Shown: piece by piece, positions 5,307-5,818 of the stretch
Numbering within the stretch: position 1 is the first letter of the stretch
Layout of the letters: every line of letters starts with the position of its first letter
Origin: Acetobacteraceae bacterium
GTDB taxonomy: Bacteria > Pseudomonadota > Alphaproteobacteria > Acetobacterales > Acetobacteraceae
DNA length: 5,818 nt
Direction of reading: 5' to 3'
Assembly: GCA_027340195.1 (NCBI GenBank)
Contig: DAHWNE010000440.1
Coordinates: 1 to 5,818, forward strand
The notes under the pieces: model-generated
The model's input: the letters and a program-made list of their open reading frames with translations, nothing else
What the model was told of the DNA's origin: nothing
Databases searched by the model: none
Program-made: the position numbers and the translations under genes

Positions 5307-5818
5307 TCAGCGGGAGATGTGCTCGAGAATCGCGCGCTGCTGGCGGATGCCCCCCCAGGCGATCATCGCCCCGGGGATCAGCGCGCCGGGGATGGTCACG
5401 AACAGGAACCAGCCGACGTGACCCGCCGAGGCGGTGGCGGCGAACAGCGTGCCCGCGATCAACGGGCCGAACACCGCGCCGAGATGGCCGAGACCGTCGG
5501 TCAGCCCGGTGCCGGTCGCGCGCAGGCGCGTCGGGTAGCTGGCCGCGGTGTAGTTGTACATGCTGAACAGCCACACCGTCTCCGCGCCCCAGGAGAACGA
5601 GATCAGCACATAGGACGCCAGCACCGTGTGGGTGAAGAACAGCCATCCCAGCGCCACGCAGTTGACCAGCGCCGCGACCAGGATGGTGGTGCGCCGCTCG
5701 ATCCGCTCGCCGAGCCAGGCGCAGAGCGCGAGACCGCCGGCGCCGCCCAGGATGTTGGAGACCAGCAGCACCCCGAAGGTCTGCCGCGCGTCCAGTCCGA
5801 ATCCACCGAGCAGGGCCG
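5307..5818 (-). CDS. MFS transporter, C-terminal part (5' end beyond the window)
   Basis: The frame is open to the right edge, giving 169 residues of the C-terminal half of a major facilitator superfamily permease in the inner membrane. Hydrophobic segments fit TM7 to TM12: around QTFGVLLVSNILGGAGGLAL, RTTILVAALVNCVALGWLFF, LASYVLISFSWGAETVWLFS, the GLGHLGAVFGPLIAGTLF region, and HVGWFLFVTIPGALIPGAMI. CAWLGERIERRTT matches the repeated loop motif (G-x-x-x-D/E-R-x-x-R-R) after TM7. SYPTRLRATGTGLTDGLG is the well-known motif before TM11 in metabolite:H+ symporters of the sugar- and aromatic-acid-type groups. The protein ends with a short basic and polar tail (RQQRAILEHISR). An internal GTG at 5771 is not a real start, since the frame continues upstream with TM7-like residues. 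The substrate is unknown; a compound used by the adjacent dioxygenase is a reasonable inference. Confidence 0.92.
   Translation of the reverse strand, partial: ALLGGFGLDARQTFGVLLVSNILGGAGGLALCAWLGERIERRTTILVAALVNCVALGWLFFTHTVLASYVLISFSWGAETVWLFSMYNYTAASYPTRLRATGTGLTDGLGHLGAVFGPLIAGTLFAATASAGHVGWFLFVTIPGALIPGAMIAWGGIRQQRAILEHISR

Noticed and set aside
3859..5421. 520-codon plus-strand open frame across the regulator, dioxygenase and transporter genes
   Set aside because: It is a composition artefact running antisense to three genes with clear catalytic or binding motifs.
5233..5646. N-terminal extension of the dioxygenase frame
   Set aside because: It overlaps the MFS coding region in another frame and is not family-like; the ATG at 5232 has an ideal ribosome binding site.

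Overview
The window is very GC-rich (roughly 70% by eye, with G/C at almost every third codon position) and densely packed with genes. Gene content and protein style suggest an alphaproteobacterium, perhaps of the Rhodospirillales/Acetobacteraceae type: an M3 oligoendopeptidase next to an AarF/ABC1 protein with a KVAQ-type motif, and an XRE-cupin regulator next to a GNAT enzyme. This assignment is inferred from family style, not from a marker gene. No RNA gene, insertion sequence, CRISPR array or phage gene is visible.

Layout. Bases 1-111 are a short upstream region with a candidate sigma-70-like promoter for the first gene and, on the minus strand, the possible first eight codons of a divergent gene running off the left edge. 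On the plus strand follow an M3-family oligoendopeptidase (112-1914) and, overlapping it by one base (TGATG), an ABC1/AarF/COQ8-type atypical kinase (1914-3266). This two-gene unit meets a minus-strand cluster head-on. Only 17 bp separate the two stop codons, and a GC-rich hairpin spans them.

The minus-strand cluster, read from right to left, is: the C-terminal part of an MFS transporter (5307 to beyond 5818), a TauD/TfdA-type Fe(II)/2-oxoglutarate dioxygenase (4399-5232), an XRE helix-turn-helix regulator with a C-terminal cupin (3799-4368), and a GNAT acetyltransferase (3284-3802) joined to the regulator by a GTGA start/stop overlap. Import by the MFS protein, oxidative attack by the dioxygenase and ligand-controlled regulation by the XRE-cupin protein would make a coherent small-molecule uptake and utilisation locus. 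The substrate cannot be read from the sequence. A sulfonate or another TauD/TfdA-type substrate is a guess from family membership.

The most interesting signal is at the start of the regulator gene. An imperfect 34-bp inverted repeat (4353-4386; arms of 15 and 14 bases pairing over 14 bp with one bulged base) covers the ATG, the first codons and a candidate -10 element. The -35/-10 geometry places the predicted transcription start at or within two bases of the ATG, and no Shine-Dalgarno sequence is visible. This looks like an autoregulated promoter internal to the cluster, making a leaderless transcript for the regulator and GNAT genes. I found no clearly unprecedented system; the rest of the window looks like ordinary chromosomal genes.
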